Shown here piece after piece: positions 43,421-52,035 of a DNA stretch of 64,000 bases. The translations under genes and the position numbers were made by a program. Position 1 is the first letter of the stretch; every line of letters starts with the position of its first letter. The notes below the pieces were generated by a model. The model was not told the DNA's origin and did not search any database. It saw only the letters and a program-made list of their open reading frames with translations. Source of the DNA: Patiriisocius sp047730165 (GTDB lineage Bacteria; Bacteroidota; Bacteroidia; Flavobacteriales; Flavobacteriaceae); NCBI RefSeq assembly GCF_047730165.1, contig NZ_CP159834.1, positions 1,302,001 to 1,366,000 of the forward strand, given 5' to 3'.

Positions 43421-43495
43421 GGGCGTTTAGCTCAGTTGGTTCAGAGCACTTGGTTTACACCCAAGGGGTCGGGGGTTCGAATCCCTCAACGCCCA
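43421..43495 (+). tRNA. tRNA-Val (anticodon TAC)
   Basis: 75 bases. Acceptor arms GGGCGTT (43421-43427) and AACGCCC (43488-43494) with A as discriminator; D arm GCTCAGTTGGTTCAGAGC; anticodon arm CTTGG-TTTACAC-CCAAG, so anticodon TAC (Val); T arm GGGGGTTCGAATCCCTC. CCA is not encoded. An own promoter precedes and a terminator follows. Confidence 0.97.
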
Positions 43496-43506
43496 CACTA
43501 AATAGG

Positions 43507-43538
43507 AATCCCGATTCAGAAATGAATCGGGATTTTTT
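43507..43538 (+). terminator. Terminator of tRNA-Val
   Basis: AATCCCGATTCA (43507-43518) and TGAATCGGGATT (43523-43534), perfect arms, four-base loop, then a T run. Confidence 0.93.
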
Positions 43539-43650
43539 GTTTAAAAAATACTCGAGCTTGTTCAAGAGTGTTTTTTTTTAACAAAAAATCTCAAGAGGTG
43601 CCCTTGCGTGTCGGAATATGATTTTGAGGAGCGGTCTAGTGATTGAGAGA

Positions 43651-43950
43651 TTAAATCCTGCTAAATTTTATACGTGTTGCAAATAGCTCTAGATATGGTG
43701 CTATTTTTTGCTTTTTGCGCTCAAAAACTAATTTAAATTTCCAATCTGAAGCAATTTTAGTGAAAGAACCTTTGTAAGTATGCTCATTATGCTTTTTTAT
43801 CCGGAGCGTGATGTGGTTGGTTTCACATGTGTATAACCTGTCGCTAAATAAAAAATAAAAAATACCTGAATTAATATAAATGAGAACTCTAACCTTCATT
43901 TTAGACCGAATTGAAGATCTTATTTCTAGTCTATTTTTTTCTAAAATCAA
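43651..43950 (-). pseudogene. Relic of a GIY-YIG nuclease family gene
   Basis: The minus-strand frame reads FYFLFSDRLYTCETNHITLRIK, then KKHNEHTYKGSFTKIASDWK and FKLVFERKKQKIAPYLE, in the order of the small GIY-YIG domain proteins (YILYS..., YIG, R..., HN, T.., W.L.). The normal GIY/YVY start is altered (GIFYFLF), the second motif reads YTCETN for YxGxTN, and the C-terminal end changes character after ELFAT, as by frameshift. So it is probably non-functional. It lies between two tRNA genes, a common place for foreign DNA; no integrase is seen. Confidence 0.65.
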
Positions 43951-43975
43951 TCTTTTCAGGTTCTTACAAAAACAA

Positions 43976-44003
43976 AAAACCCGAAACGCAAGTTTCGGGT
44001 TTT
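43976..44003 (-). terminator. Terminator of tRNA-Phe
   Basis: AAAACCCGAAAC (43976-43987), loop GCAA, GTTTCGGGTTTT (43992-44003), perfect 12-base arms; on the minus strand it follows tRNA-Phe by four bases. Confidence 0.93.
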
Positions 44004-44007
44004 AAAG

Positions 44008-44080
44008 TGGTGCCTCCAGGAATCGAACCAGGGACACATGGATTTTCAGTCCATTGCTCTACCAACTGAGCTAAGGCACC
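44008..44080 (-). tRNA. tRNA-Phe (anticodon GAA)
   Basis: 73 bases on the minus strand. Acceptor arms GGTGCCT and AGGCACC with discriminator A (44008); D arm GCTCAGTTGGTAGAGC; anticodon arm ATGGA-CTGAAAA-TCCAT, so anticodon GAA (Phe); T arm CCTGGTTCGATTCCTGG. Promoter and terminator both identified. Confidence 0.97.
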
Positions 44081-44127
44081 TTCTTTTTTTTGTCACTTTA
44101 ATCAACAAGTGTTTCTCAAAGCGGCTG

Positions 44128-44156
44128 CAAAGATAAAGTTATTTTAATCACATCAA
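44128..44156 (-). promoter_or_regulatory. Promoter of tRNA-Phe
   Basis: Minus strand: TTG (44156-44154), 18 bases, TATCTTTG (44135-44128). The transcript begins near 44122, giving a leader of about 40 bases. Confidence 0.78.
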
Positions 44157-44230
44157 AATAAATAATTAACAAATTTAAAATGATATTTTAGATTTGTTAG
44201 TTGAGCTCTCCGTAGCGTGAAATGATGTTG

Positions 44231-44238
44231 TATTTTTG
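44231..44238 (+). promoter_or_regulatory. -7 element of coaX
   Basis: TATTTTTG fits TAnnTTTG and ends 16 bases before the ATG at 44255, favouring that start over the ATGs at 44222-44225, which lie before the element. A second candidate, TAGATTTG, is at 44189-44196. Neither has a clear -33. Confidence 0.55.
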
Positions 44239-44254
44239 TCGTCATTCTAATTGT

Positions 44255-44983
44255 ATGAATTTAATCGTTGACGTAGGGAATACCTTTATCAAACTCGCAG
44301 TTTTTAATAAAAACGAGTTAGTGCATAAAGTGGTTTGTGAAAACCAAGCGTTTCCCGTTGCCTTGTGCGATCTCTCTCAACAATTTTTAAGTATATCACA
44401 TTGTATCGTTTCTTCAGTGGGCGAGTTTTCTGCGGCATATGTAGTGTTGCTTTCCGAGAAATACACTTTGATCGAACTCACGAACAAAACTTCCGTTCCT
44501 TTTGAGAATGATTATGCGACACCTTTGACCTTAGGGGTGGATAGAATTGCCTTGACTAGTGCAGCCGCATTAAAATTTTCAAAGGAAAATATACTTGTGG
44601 TAGACGCTGGGAGTTGCATTACGTATGACTTCTTAACTAATGAAAATCATTATAAAGGAGGCGCCATTTCTCCTGGAATCGAGATGCGCTATAAAGCAAT
44701 GCATCATTTTACCGCTGGACTTCCTTTGCTAGATAAGGAATTTCCTGAAAACTTTATAGGAAACACTACTGGTGGAAGTTTACATAGTGGCGTTGTATAC
44801 GGCGTTATTGGTGAGATAGAAGGCACGATTAATAGATACAAAAACCAGTATCCTGATTTAACAGTGATTTTAACCGGTGGAGACACAGATTTTTTGCGAG
44901 ATAGCATAAAAATAGGCATCTTTGCAAACTCAAATTTTTTGTTAGAAGGGTTACACTTCATTTTAGAACATAATAAACATTGA
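44255..44983 (+). CDS. coaX: Type III pantothenate kinase
   Basis: First step of coenzyme A synthesis: phosphorylates pantothenate; cytoplasmic. 242 residues. MNLIVDVGNTFIKLAVF holds the ATP-binding DxGNT; GVDRIALTSAA (about 86-96) and VVDAGSCITYDF (about 111-122) with KGGAISPGIEMR (about 129-140) fit the family. The ATG at 44255 is preferred: from 44222 the N-terminal addition MMLYFCRHSNC is unusual and begins before the -7 element. Its stop overlaps the next ATG (TGATG). It leads a plus-strand run of cell-envelope genes. Confidence 0.95.
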   Translation: MNLIVDVGNTFIKLAVFNKNELVHKVVCENQAFPVALCDLSQQFLSISHCIVSSVGEFSAAYVVLLSEKYTLIELTNKTSVPFENDYATPLTLGVDRIALTSAAALKFSKENILVVDAGSCITYDFLTNENHYKGGAISPGIEMRYKAMHHFTAGLPLLDKEFPENFIGNTTGGSLHSGVVYGVIGEIEGTINRYKNQYPDLTVILTGGDTDFLRDSIKIGIFANSNFLLEGLHFILEHNKH

Positions 44984-46236
44984 TGTTAAGAAAAATCTTA
45001 GTTACAGTTTGTATTTGCGTGATAAGCGCAACAACTTTTGCGCAAGAAGGAACCACTTCGCCTTACTCATTTTACGGGATAGGATCACTTAAATTTAAAG
45101 GAACAGCAGAAAACAGAATGATGGGTGGTTTGAGTGTATACTCAGATAGTATTCACTTGAATATGCAAAATCCGGCTGGTTTAGCTCGATTACAACTCAC
45201 CAACTTCACTATAGGTGCTAGTCATAAATATTCTAGTCAAAAATCTGATGAAGGATCTACTGACGCTGCGACCACTTCTTTAGATTATATCGCAGTAGGT
45301 TTGCCAATGGGAAAATTTGGCGCCAGTTTTGGTTTAATACCATATACCTCAGTTGGATATAAATTGATATCTGATGGTGATTTGTTTAACACCTCATACA
45401 CCGGTGATGGAGGGCTTAATAGGGCCTTTGTTGCATTGGCATATAGTATTACTCCCGAATTTAGCGCTGGAGTAGATGTAAATTATAATTTTGGAGAGAT
45501 TAATAACACTGCGCTCATCACAAGTGCTAATGGGGAATTTCAATACGCAACAAGAGAACGCAATGAGTCTGATCTTTCTGGTATAAATTATACAGTGGGT
45601 CTTGCCTATCAAAAATTACTAGAAAACAACTTGCAAATTATGGGGAGTCTTACGTATACTCCTGAAACAAATCTGGGAAGTACAAATTTTAGAGAAATAT
45701 CTTCTGTGTTTGTTTCTCCAACTACGGGAGCTCAGGGTACTGTGTTTAGTGAAGAGATAGTTGTAGGAGACACTAACTTTGATTTCCCGTCACAATTTAC
45801 AGTAGGAGGAGGAATAGGTGCTCCTAAAAATTGGTTCGTTGGTCTTGAGTATACAAACCAAAAAACAAGTAATTTTACAAACCGAACTTTTGAAATTGAT
45901 AATGTTGAGTTTAAGGATGCAGCAAAATATAGATTGGGAGGTTTTTATATCCCAAATTATAACGGAATAGGAAGGTACTGGCAGCGAGTAGTTTATCGTG
46001 GAGGAATGCGTTATGAAGGTACGGGGCTAGTGGTCAATGGAGAAGATATTAATGAGTTTGGCATATCTTTTGGAGTAGGACTACCATCAGGGAAATTATT
46101 TACCAACATTAACCTAGGAGTTGAATTTGGTTCTAGAGGAACTACAAATTCTGGATTGATAAAAGAGGATTTCTTTAACACATTTTTAAGTCTGTCACTG
46201 AACGATAGATGGTTTGAAAAAAGATACTATGATTAA
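44983..46236 (+). CDS. Outer-membrane beta-barrel protein
   Basis: 417 residues. Signal peptide MLRKILVTVCICVISATTFAQ, then alternating hydrophobic/polar strands with glycine turns (SPYSFYGIGSLKFKGTAENR, ITPEFSAGVDVNYNFGE) in the style of FadL/OmpP1-type barrels. Bacteroidota genomes keep this gene between coaX and a TPR gene. Substrate unknown. The start overlaps the coaX stop by one base (TGATG), so it is coupled to coaX. A TTG three bases earlier is possible but less likely. Confidence 0.85.
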   Translation: MLRKILVTVCICVISATTFAQEGTTSPYSFYGIGSLKFKGTAENRMMGGLSVYSDSIHLNMQNPAGLARLQLTNFTIGASHKYSSQKSDEGSTDAATTSLDYIAVGLPMGKFGASFGLIPYTSVGYKLISDGDLFNTSYTGDGGLNRAFVALAYSITPEFSAGVDVNYNFGEINNTALITSANGEFQYATRERNESDLSGINYTVGLAYQKLLENNLQIMGSLTYTPETNLGSTNFREISSVFVSPTTGAQGTVFSEEIVVGDTNFDFPSQFTVGGGIGAPKNWFVGLEYTNQKTSNFTNRTFEIDNVEFKDAAKYRLGGFYIPNYNGIGRYWQRVVYRGGMRYEGTGLVVNGEDINEFGISFGVGLPSGKLFTNINLGVEFGSRGTTNSGLIKEDFFNTFLSLSLNDRWFEKRYYD

Positions 46237-46255
46237 TTTGTATAACACTAACAGC

Positions 46256-47623
46256 ATGAAAAAGAATATAGTTTTACTTTTAGCAGCATTTACCCTTACA
46301 ATGGGTGGTAATGCTTTAGCCCAGGCTAGCATAAGTGAAGAATGTACGCTAAAGGGTTCGTTGTTCATTGAGGCAGCAAAAGCAAAAAATTATGACGAAG
46401 CAATTAAGCACTATGCGCCATTAGTTGCCTCTTGTCCTAAATTTAGTCTTGCCGTATATCAGTATGGCGAAAAAATGTTTGATCACTTTATTGATAATGG
46501 AGATACGTCTATGGTCAATAATATGATTACACTATATAATGATCGTTTAAGATTATATCCAGGAAGTATAGATAAAGGGAAGATAGAGATGAATATCGTG
46601 CAGTTAAAGTATGATGCCGGTATTGGAGCAAAAATGGAACAATACAAAGCGTACGGGTCTATATTTAAAAACCATAATGCCTCGTTTAAAAGCCCAAAAA
46701 GTTTATACATCTTTTTCTCTCTTGCAGTAGATCTTAATAAAGAGGGGTCTGTGCCACTTGCAGATATGTTTGATTTGTATGATGCTGTAACTGAGAAGCT
46801 GGAAACAGAAGAGGGTAAAATGGCTCAAAAAGTTATTAATTATTCAGATAGAGAAGAAACTGGTGAAATTCTAAGCACAAGAGACAAAAAGAACTACGGA
46901 GCTTATGAGAGAAATTTAGCTATCTTCGGAAAAGTTAGAGGTTCGGTAGATGCCAAGTTAGGTGCTATTGCTGACTGCGAGAACTTAGTGCCTTTATATA
47001 ATAAGGATTATGAAGAAAACAAAAATAATCTTGATTGGGTAAATAGAGCGTTAAGTAGATTAAATGCTAAAGATTGTGATGATCCATTATTTTTTAAGCT
47101 AGTACAACAACTGCACGCTTTGAAGCCTTCTGCTAAGTCTGCTTATTATTTAGGTAAATTAGCAGAGAAAGACGGAAAGTCTGCTGAAGCATTGCGTTAT
47201 TTTAATGAATCTGCAGAGCTTGAAACAAACCCTAAGGATAAAGCAAGAGTGTATTACAGTCTTGCAGAAAATTTTAGAAAAGCAGGTAAGTTGAGTGATG
47301 CAAGAAGCTACTATAATAAAATGCTAGAGGTAAAGCCTAATGCAGGTATTGCTTACTTAAAGATTTCAAATATGTATGCACAAAGCGCTAACAACTGCGG
47401 GTCTACACCTTTTGAAAAAAGAGCAATGTATTGGAAGGCGGCAGAACTTGCTAGAAGAGCTGGAAGAGTAGATGGTTCTTTGTCAAGTGTTGCAAGCCAG
47501 ACAGCTGCAAGTTATGACGGTAGAGCACCAGGAAAGACAGAAATCTTTAGTGATAACATGGGAGGTAAAACAGTTACCTTTAGATGTTGGGTAGGTGGAA
47601 GCGTAAGAGTCCCTAACCTTTAA
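46256..47623 (+). CDS. Exported TPR protein
   Basis: 455 residues. Signal peptide MKKNIVLLLAAFTLTMGGNA LAQ, so exported. Helical TPR repeats throughout, clearest from about 310: KSAYYLGKLAEKDGKSAEAL RYFNESAEL, ARVYYSLAENFRKAGKLSDA RSYYNKML and IAYLKISNMYAQSANN. The start at 46256 was chosen for the signal peptide; the earlier ATGs at 46214 and 46229 lie inside the preceding gene. Role unknown; context suggests help in outer-membrane or LPS biogenesis. Followed by lptC two bases on. Confidence 0.85.
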   Translation: MKKNIVLLLAAFTLTMGGNALAQASISEECTLKGSLFIEAAKAKNYDEAIKHYAPLVASCPKFSLAVYQYGEKMFDHFIDNGDTSMVNNMITLYNDRLRLYPGSIDKGKIEMNIVQLKYDAGIGAKMEQYKAYGSIFKNHNASFKSPKSLYIFFSLAVDLNKEGSVPLADMFDLYDAVTEKLETEEGKMAQKVINYSDREETGEILSTRDKKNYGAYERNLAIFGKVRGSVDAKLGAIADCENLVPLYNKDYEENKNNLDWVNRALSRLNAKDCDDPLFFKLVQQLHALKPSAKSAYYLGKLAEKDGKSAEALRYFNESAELETNPKDKARVYYSLAENFRKAGKLSDARSYYNKMLEVKPNAGIAYLKISNMYAQSANNCGSTPFEKRAMYWKAAELARRAGRVDGSLSSVASQTAASYDGRAPGKTEIFSDNMGGKTVTFRCWVGGSVRVPNL

Positions 47624-47625
47624 GA

Positions 47626-48201
47626 ATGAGAATAAAAATTCATATAATAAAAAGCGTGATAACACTTGTTGGTGCTATCACGCTTTTTTCATGTGAAGAT
47701 AATTTTCAGGATATCCAACGTATGTCCATTAGTGATAATGCGCCAATAGGTATAGGTGTTAATACAACCACCAAGTATTTAGATTCTGGGAAAGTAAGTG
47801 TAAATTTAATGACTCCCAAGTCTTTTGATTATACTACGTTAGAGTTTCCGTATAGGGAATTTCCAGAAGGGGTAGAGGTTTGGTACTGGGATGAAGAGAA
47901 CAAAAAAAGTATTGTCACTTCAGACTTTGCGGTGGAATATGCTAAGAGTAATCTAGTTGATCTTCGTTCAAATGTAAAAATGGTTACCAGTGATGGCACT
48001 ACTGTTTTTGCAGAGCAGATGTACTGGGATCAAAAAAATAAGTGGGTTTTTACAGATAAGCCCTATAAAATAAAATTTAAGGATGGCTCTTTTAATGAGG
48101 GACAAGGTTTTAATAGTAGTGAAAACTTTAAAACTTTTATGTCTCGTAAAAATCAAGGAGTCCAACTTATAGATAAAACAAAAGAAACCAATGGGATCTA
48201 A
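47626..48201 (+). CDS. lptC: LptC-like LPS export protein (lipoprotein form)
   Basis: LPS-transport bridge component, 191 residues. MRIKIHIIKSVITLVGAITLFSC is a signal or anchor with a lipobox-like FSC (Cys23), then an LptC/OstA-like beta-jellyroll region (KYLDSGKVSVNLMTPKSFDY, VTSDFAVEYAKSNLVDLRSN VKMVTSDGTTVFAEQMYWDQ KNKWVFTDKPYKIKF). LptC of E. coli is anchored by a transmembrane helix; Bacteroidota ones often look like lipoproteins. The start is two bases after the TPR gene and it overlaps the next small gene by 11 bases. Confidence 0.87.
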   Translation: MRIKIHIIKSVITLVGAITLFSCEDNFQDIQRMSISDNAPIGIGVNTTTKYLDSGKVSVNLMTPKSFDYTTLEFPYREFPEGVEVWYWDEENKKSIVTSDFAVEYAKSNLVDLRSNVKMVTSDGTTVFAEQMYWDQKNKWVFTDKPYKIKFKDGSFNEGQGFNSSENFKTFMSRKNQGVQLIDKTKETNGI

Positions 48202-48391
48202 AATCTACCGCCTTTTTGAATACGCCTACCTTGTCATGGCCGCTTTTTCTATGTACCTAGTTTATGAACACTGGGGAGAGGAAGGTTACCGTTCTTATCT
48301 CTTTCTGTTTTTTGCAGTAACTGCTGTTTTTATGTTCTTCTTTAAAAGAAGATTCAGAAAAAATATAGAGAACCAGAATAAAAACAAATAG
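48191..48391 (+). CDS. Small membrane protein
   Basis: 66 residues with two hydrophobic segments (AYLVMAAFSMYLVYEHWG and SYLFLFFAVTAVFMFFF) and a basic C-terminus (KRRFRKNIENQNKNK), so a two-helix inner-membrane protein. No family name recognised. It overlaps lptC by 11 bases and precedes the CNNM/HlyC-type gene by 45; this order is usual in Flavobacteriaceae by my recollection. Confidence 0.75.
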   Translation: MGSKIYRLFEYAYLVMAAFSMYLVYEHWGEEGYRSYLFLFFAVTAVFMFFFKRRFRKNIENQNKNK

Positions 48392-48436
48392 GCATCACGT
48401 CATAAACTTGTTTATCTTTACATGTAAATTAAATTA

Positions 48437-49693
48437 GTGGACTACGTTTCTGTTATCATAATTGTTTCTTCGCTTATACTCTCTGCATTCTTTTCTGGAA
48501 TGGAGATCGCTTATGTGTCTTCAAATAAGATACATATAGAGATCGAAAAGAAGCAGAATAACTTTTTGGCAAAAGTGCTGCAAAAAATCACAAATCGCCC
48601 TTCAAAGTTTATCGCCACTATGCTGGTGGGCAACAATATTGCGCTTGTAGTATATGGTCTCTACATGGGCGACCTTTTGATGGACTATGTGTCAATTGAA
48701 GGCTTTCTAGGTTTAATTATTCAGACCCTTATTTCAACAATTGTAATTTTACTTACTGCAGAATTCCTCCCAAAAGTATTTTTTCAGATATATGCCAATA
48801 ATTTAGTGAAGATCTTTGCTGTGCCGGCTTATTGCTTCTATATGTTTTTTACGCCTGTCTCAGAATTTATAATTTGGATTTCAGATATGGTGCTCAGAGT
48901 ATTCTTTAAAACAGAAGGCGATGCGGTGCAGCTAAGCTTTACAAAACTAGAGCTTGGTAATTATATTAGTGAACAAATGGAAACTGTAGATACAGTGGAT
49001 GAGATTGATAGTGAAATTCAGATCTTTCAAAATGCACTTGACTTTTCCGAAGTAAAATCACGGGAAGTGATGATCCCAAGAACAGAGGTTGTCGCTGTCG
49101 ATATTTCTACAACGCCAAAGGATTTAAGTAAAATTTTCACGAGTACAGGCCTGTCAAAAATATTAGTGTACAAGGATAATATTGATGATATTCTAGGATA
49201 CGCGCACTCATTCGAGCTTTTTAAACAACCAGAAACGGTAAAGAAAATCTTAATGCCGGTTGTGTTTATTCCAGAAACGATGCTGGCCAAAGATGTGCTG
49301 AACATCTTAAGTAAAAAACGAAAAAGTATTGCGGTTGTAGTAGATGAGTATGGCGGAACCTCAGGAATAATTACGGTAGAAGATATTATCGAAGAATTAT
49401 TTGGTGAAATAGAAGATGAACACGATTCTGCTGCCTTGACTGAAGAAACAATTGCAGATGATCATTATAAGTTTTCAGCGCGACTAGAGGTGGACTATCT
49501 CAATGAGATGTATAAATTAGATTTACCCAAGAGTGAGGCGTATGAGACCCTTGGCGGCCTTGTGGTTAACCATACCGAGGGAATTCCAGAGAAAGGAGAA
49601 AAACTAATTATTGAAGGATATTTACTTCATGTCCTAGAAGTTTCTAGCACTAAAATCGAGCTAATCGAAGTGCAACCAGCGCCTGAGGAATAA
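48437..49693 (+). CDS. CNNM/HlyC-CorC-type membrane protein (hemolysin family)
   Basis: 418 residues: an N-terminal DUF21 membrane part (about 1-175) with hydrophobic segments starting VDYVSVIIIVSSLILSAFFSGMEIAYVSS, a pair of CBS domains (about 205-330, MIPRTEVVAVDISTTPKDLS and VVVDEYGGTSGIITVEDIIE ELFGEIEDEHD) and a C-terminal CorC/HlyC domain (from about 340). The family is linked to Mg2+/Co2+ or other divalent cation transport; 'hemolysin' is a historical name. The start is GTG; the next in-frame ATG would remove part of the first helix. Last of the membrane genes before the isomerase. Confidence 0.9.
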   Translation: MDYVSVIIIVSSLILSAFFSGMEIAYVSSNKIHIEIEKKQNNFLAKVLQKITNRPSKFIATMLVGNNIALVVYGLYMGDLLMDYVSIEGFLGLIIQTLISTIVILLTAEFLPKVFFQIYANNLVKIFAVPAYCFYMFFTPVSEFIIWISDMVLRVFFKTEGDAVQLSFTKLELGNYISEQMETVDTVDEIDSEIQIFQNALDFSEVKSREVMIPRTEVVAVDISTTPKDLSKIFTSTGLSKILVYKDNIDDILGYAHSFELFKQPETVKKILMPVVFIPETMLAKDVLNILSKKRKSIAVVVDEYGGTSGIITVEDIIEELFGEIEDEHDSAALTEETIADDHYKFSARLEVDYLNEMYKLDLPKSEAYETLGGLVVNHTEGIPEKGEKLIIEGYLLHVLEVSSTKIELIEVQPAPEE

Positions 49694-49873
49694 TTTTTTT
49701 TACTTTCCGGTGTTTTTTTCAATTTATCGTTTTTATTAATGAGTGGAAAATGGTATTTTCGCCCACTAAATTAACGGGTCTTATCCCTTGGTTTAACTTA
49801 AAGTAAATGAGGAAAAAAGCGTTGCAAGACGGAATATTTCAAAAATAATAAAGAAAATAAATACAGAATATAG

Positions 49874-51982
49874 ATGGCTATACTAAGCAAAATTAGACAG
49901 AAGACGGTTTTTTTAATTGTGATTATTGCAATGGCACTCTTTGCCTTTGTACTAGCGGATGTACTTAAAGGCGGAGGGGGAAGCTCAAACAAAGCACAAT
50001 CTCGTGTCGCTACAGTGAACGATACAGAGCTTTCGCAAACAGAATTTATGGCGCAAGTAGAAACGGTGCAACGCCAGATGGGACCTACTGCAACTACGGC
50101 ATCTGCTGTAAATGTAGTTTGGGATCAAGAAGTGAAGAGAGTATTACTAGAAGAAGAATTTGCAAAACTTGGAATCCGTATTGAAAAAGACCAGCTTGAT
50201 GCTGCATTAGCAGATGGACTTGCGGGTAACGAGATGTTCAAAAATGATATTGGACAGTTTGACCGTACTCGTATGAATGAGTATATAGCGGATGTAAAAG
50301 CTAATAATGCCGTTGGGTACCAACAATGGGTTACGTATGAAAAAGGTATTATCCAAGGTGTCTTACAACGTAACTACATGAATATGATCAAGGGTGGTTT
50401 AAAAAGCACACTTTCAGAAGGAGAACAACAGTATCGTTACGAGAATGATAAAATTAACTTCCAGTATGTTCAAGTGCCTTATACATCTATCAACGATGTA
50501 GATGTAACTGTTTCTGAAGATGAAATTAAAAAATATATAAATGAGCACACCGCAGATTTTGATGTTGATGCACAAACAGATATCGAGTATGTTACTTTTG
50601 ATGAGAAAGCATCTGATGCAGACATCACAGCTGCTGAAGATGGTATGAGAGCATATTTAACTGCAGGGATAGACAACAATGGAGGAGCAAGAGTGGCTTT
50701 TAAAGATGCTGAGAATGCTGAGGTTTATGTTAATGACAACTCAGACGTTACGTACCAAGACAGGTGGTATTTTGTAAAAGATATTCCTGCGCCATTAGCA
50801 GCAGCAGATAGCGATTTACAAGTAGGTGCCGTTGTTGGACCTTACAAGAATGGAGCTACGTATAATGTAACGAGAGTAACAGAAAAAAGACAATTAGCAG
50901 ATTCTATAAACACGAGTCATATCCTAGTAAGATGGGCAGGGACATTGAGAGCTTCTAGTGATATCACTAGAACTAAAGAAGAAGCTAAAACGATTGCAGA
51001 TAGTATTTTAAGTGTTGTAAAACGTACACCTTCTAAATTTGCAGCAGTTGCAGCGGCAAAATCAGACGATGCAAGTAATAAAGATAAAGGTGGTGAGCTA
51101 GGATACTTAAATCCTAATACAGGACTAGCGCCTAACTACAAGTCTTTTATGTTAGATAACAAAAAAGGAACAATCGGTCTTGTAGAGACGGATTTTGGAT
51201 ACCATATCATTAATGTAACAGATGTTAAGAATGCGCAAGCAGCCTACAAGCTAGCTACCATCACTAAACAAGTAGAAGCTTCCGATGAAACTATCAACGA
51301 AGTATTCTCAATCTCATCAAAATTTGAAGATGCTGCTAGAAAAGGAGACTTTACTGCCGTGGCTAAAGAAGAAAACTTGCAGGTACGTCCAGTAAATAAA
51401 ATAGGAAATCTGGATGCTAACATCCCAGGACTAACTAATTCTAGACAAGTGATCAAGTGGTCTTTTAGCGAAGAGACTGAAGTAGGTGATGTAAAGCGTT
51501 TTAATACGCCTAATGGTTATGTGGTTGCACGTTTAACACGTAAGAGTGCTAATGGTGTTATGACTGTGGCAGATGCGTCTGCGCAGGTTACACCTATCTT
51601 GCGTAACGAGAAAAAAGCGGCAATGATTATGGACAAGATGAGCGGTGATGATCTTCAGGCAATTGCAACAGCAAACAGTGTGACGGTACAGACTGCGACG
51701 GCAGTATCAATGGCAATCCCTACCATCCCAGGCGCAGGTGCTGAGCCTAAAGTTGTTGGAGCGGCTTTTGGTACAGAGGCAATGGCATCTACGGGACTAG
51801 TAGCAGGTAAATCTGGTGTATTTAAGGTAAAGGTGCTTGCAAAAGTTCCTGCGCCAACACTAGAAAACTATGCTTCTTTTGCAAACCAATTGGATTTGCA
51901 AAACACAGGTGTTGAAGCTAAAGTAATAGATGCCCTTAAGAAGAAAGCGGTAATTGAAGACAATAGAGCTAGTTTCTATTAA
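49874..51982 (+). CDS. Membrane-anchored peptidyl-prolyl isomerase (PpiD/SurA-like)
   Basis: Periplasmic chaperone/isomerase for outer-membrane proteins, 702 residues. One N-terminal helix (about 12-32, FLIVIIAMALFAFVLADV) holds it in the membrane. A SurA-type N-terminal region (QTEFMAQVETVQRQMGPTAT) is followed by a PpiC rotamase domain about 340-450 (INTSHILVRWAG, DKGGELGYLNPNTGL, VETDFGYHIINVTDV). The layout is that of PpiD. It begins 180 bases after the CNNM gene and ends in a good terminator. Confidence 0.92.
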   Translation: MAILSKIRQKTVFLIVIIAMALFAFVLADVLKGGGGSSNKAQSRVATVNDTELSQTEFMAQVETVQRQMGPTATTASAVNVVWDQEVKRVLLEEEFAKLGIRIEKDQLDAALADGLAGNEMFKNDIGQFDRTRMNEYIADVKANNAVGYQQWVTYEKGIIQGVLQRNYMNMIKGGLKSTLSEGEQQYRYENDKINFQYVQVPYTSINDVDVTVSEDEIKKYINEHTADFDVDAQTDIEYVTFDEKASDADITAAEDGMRAYLTAGIDNNGGARVAFKDAENAEVYVNDNSDVTYQDRWYFVKDIPAPLAAADSDLQVGAVVGPYKNGATYNVTRVTEKRQLADSINTSHILVRWAGTLRASSDITRTKEEAKTIADSILSVVKRTPSKFAAVAAAKSDDASNKDKGGELGYLNPNTGLAPNYKSFMLDNKKGTIGLVETDFGYHIINVTDVKNAQAAYKLATITKQVEASDETINEVFSISSKFEDAARKGDFTAVAKEENLQVRPVNKIGNLDANIPGLTNSRQVIKWSFSEETEVGDVKRFNTPNGYVVARLTRKSANGVMTVADASAQVTPILRNEKKAAMIMDKMSGDDLQAIATANSVTVQTATAVSMAIPTIPGAGAEPKVVGAAFGTEAMASTGLVAGKSGVFKVKVLAKVPAPTLENYASFANQLDLQNTGVEAKVIDALKKKAVIEDNRASFY

Positions 51983-52008
51983 TCAATACAGCGTATATTT
52001 ATTGAAAG

Positions 52009-52035
52009 CCTCTTCCATTTGGGAGAGGTTTTTTT
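52009..52035 (+). terminator. Terminator of the isomerase gene
   Basis: CCTCTTCC (52009-52016), loop ATTT, GGGAGAGG (52021-52028), one T-G pair, then seven T. Its T run reaches the stop of the convergent GHMP kinase gene (52034). Confidence 0.85.

Noticed and set aside
43375..43581. An open plus-strand frame over the tRNA-Val gene
   Set aside because: It runs through the tRNA and its terminator and has no family resemblance.
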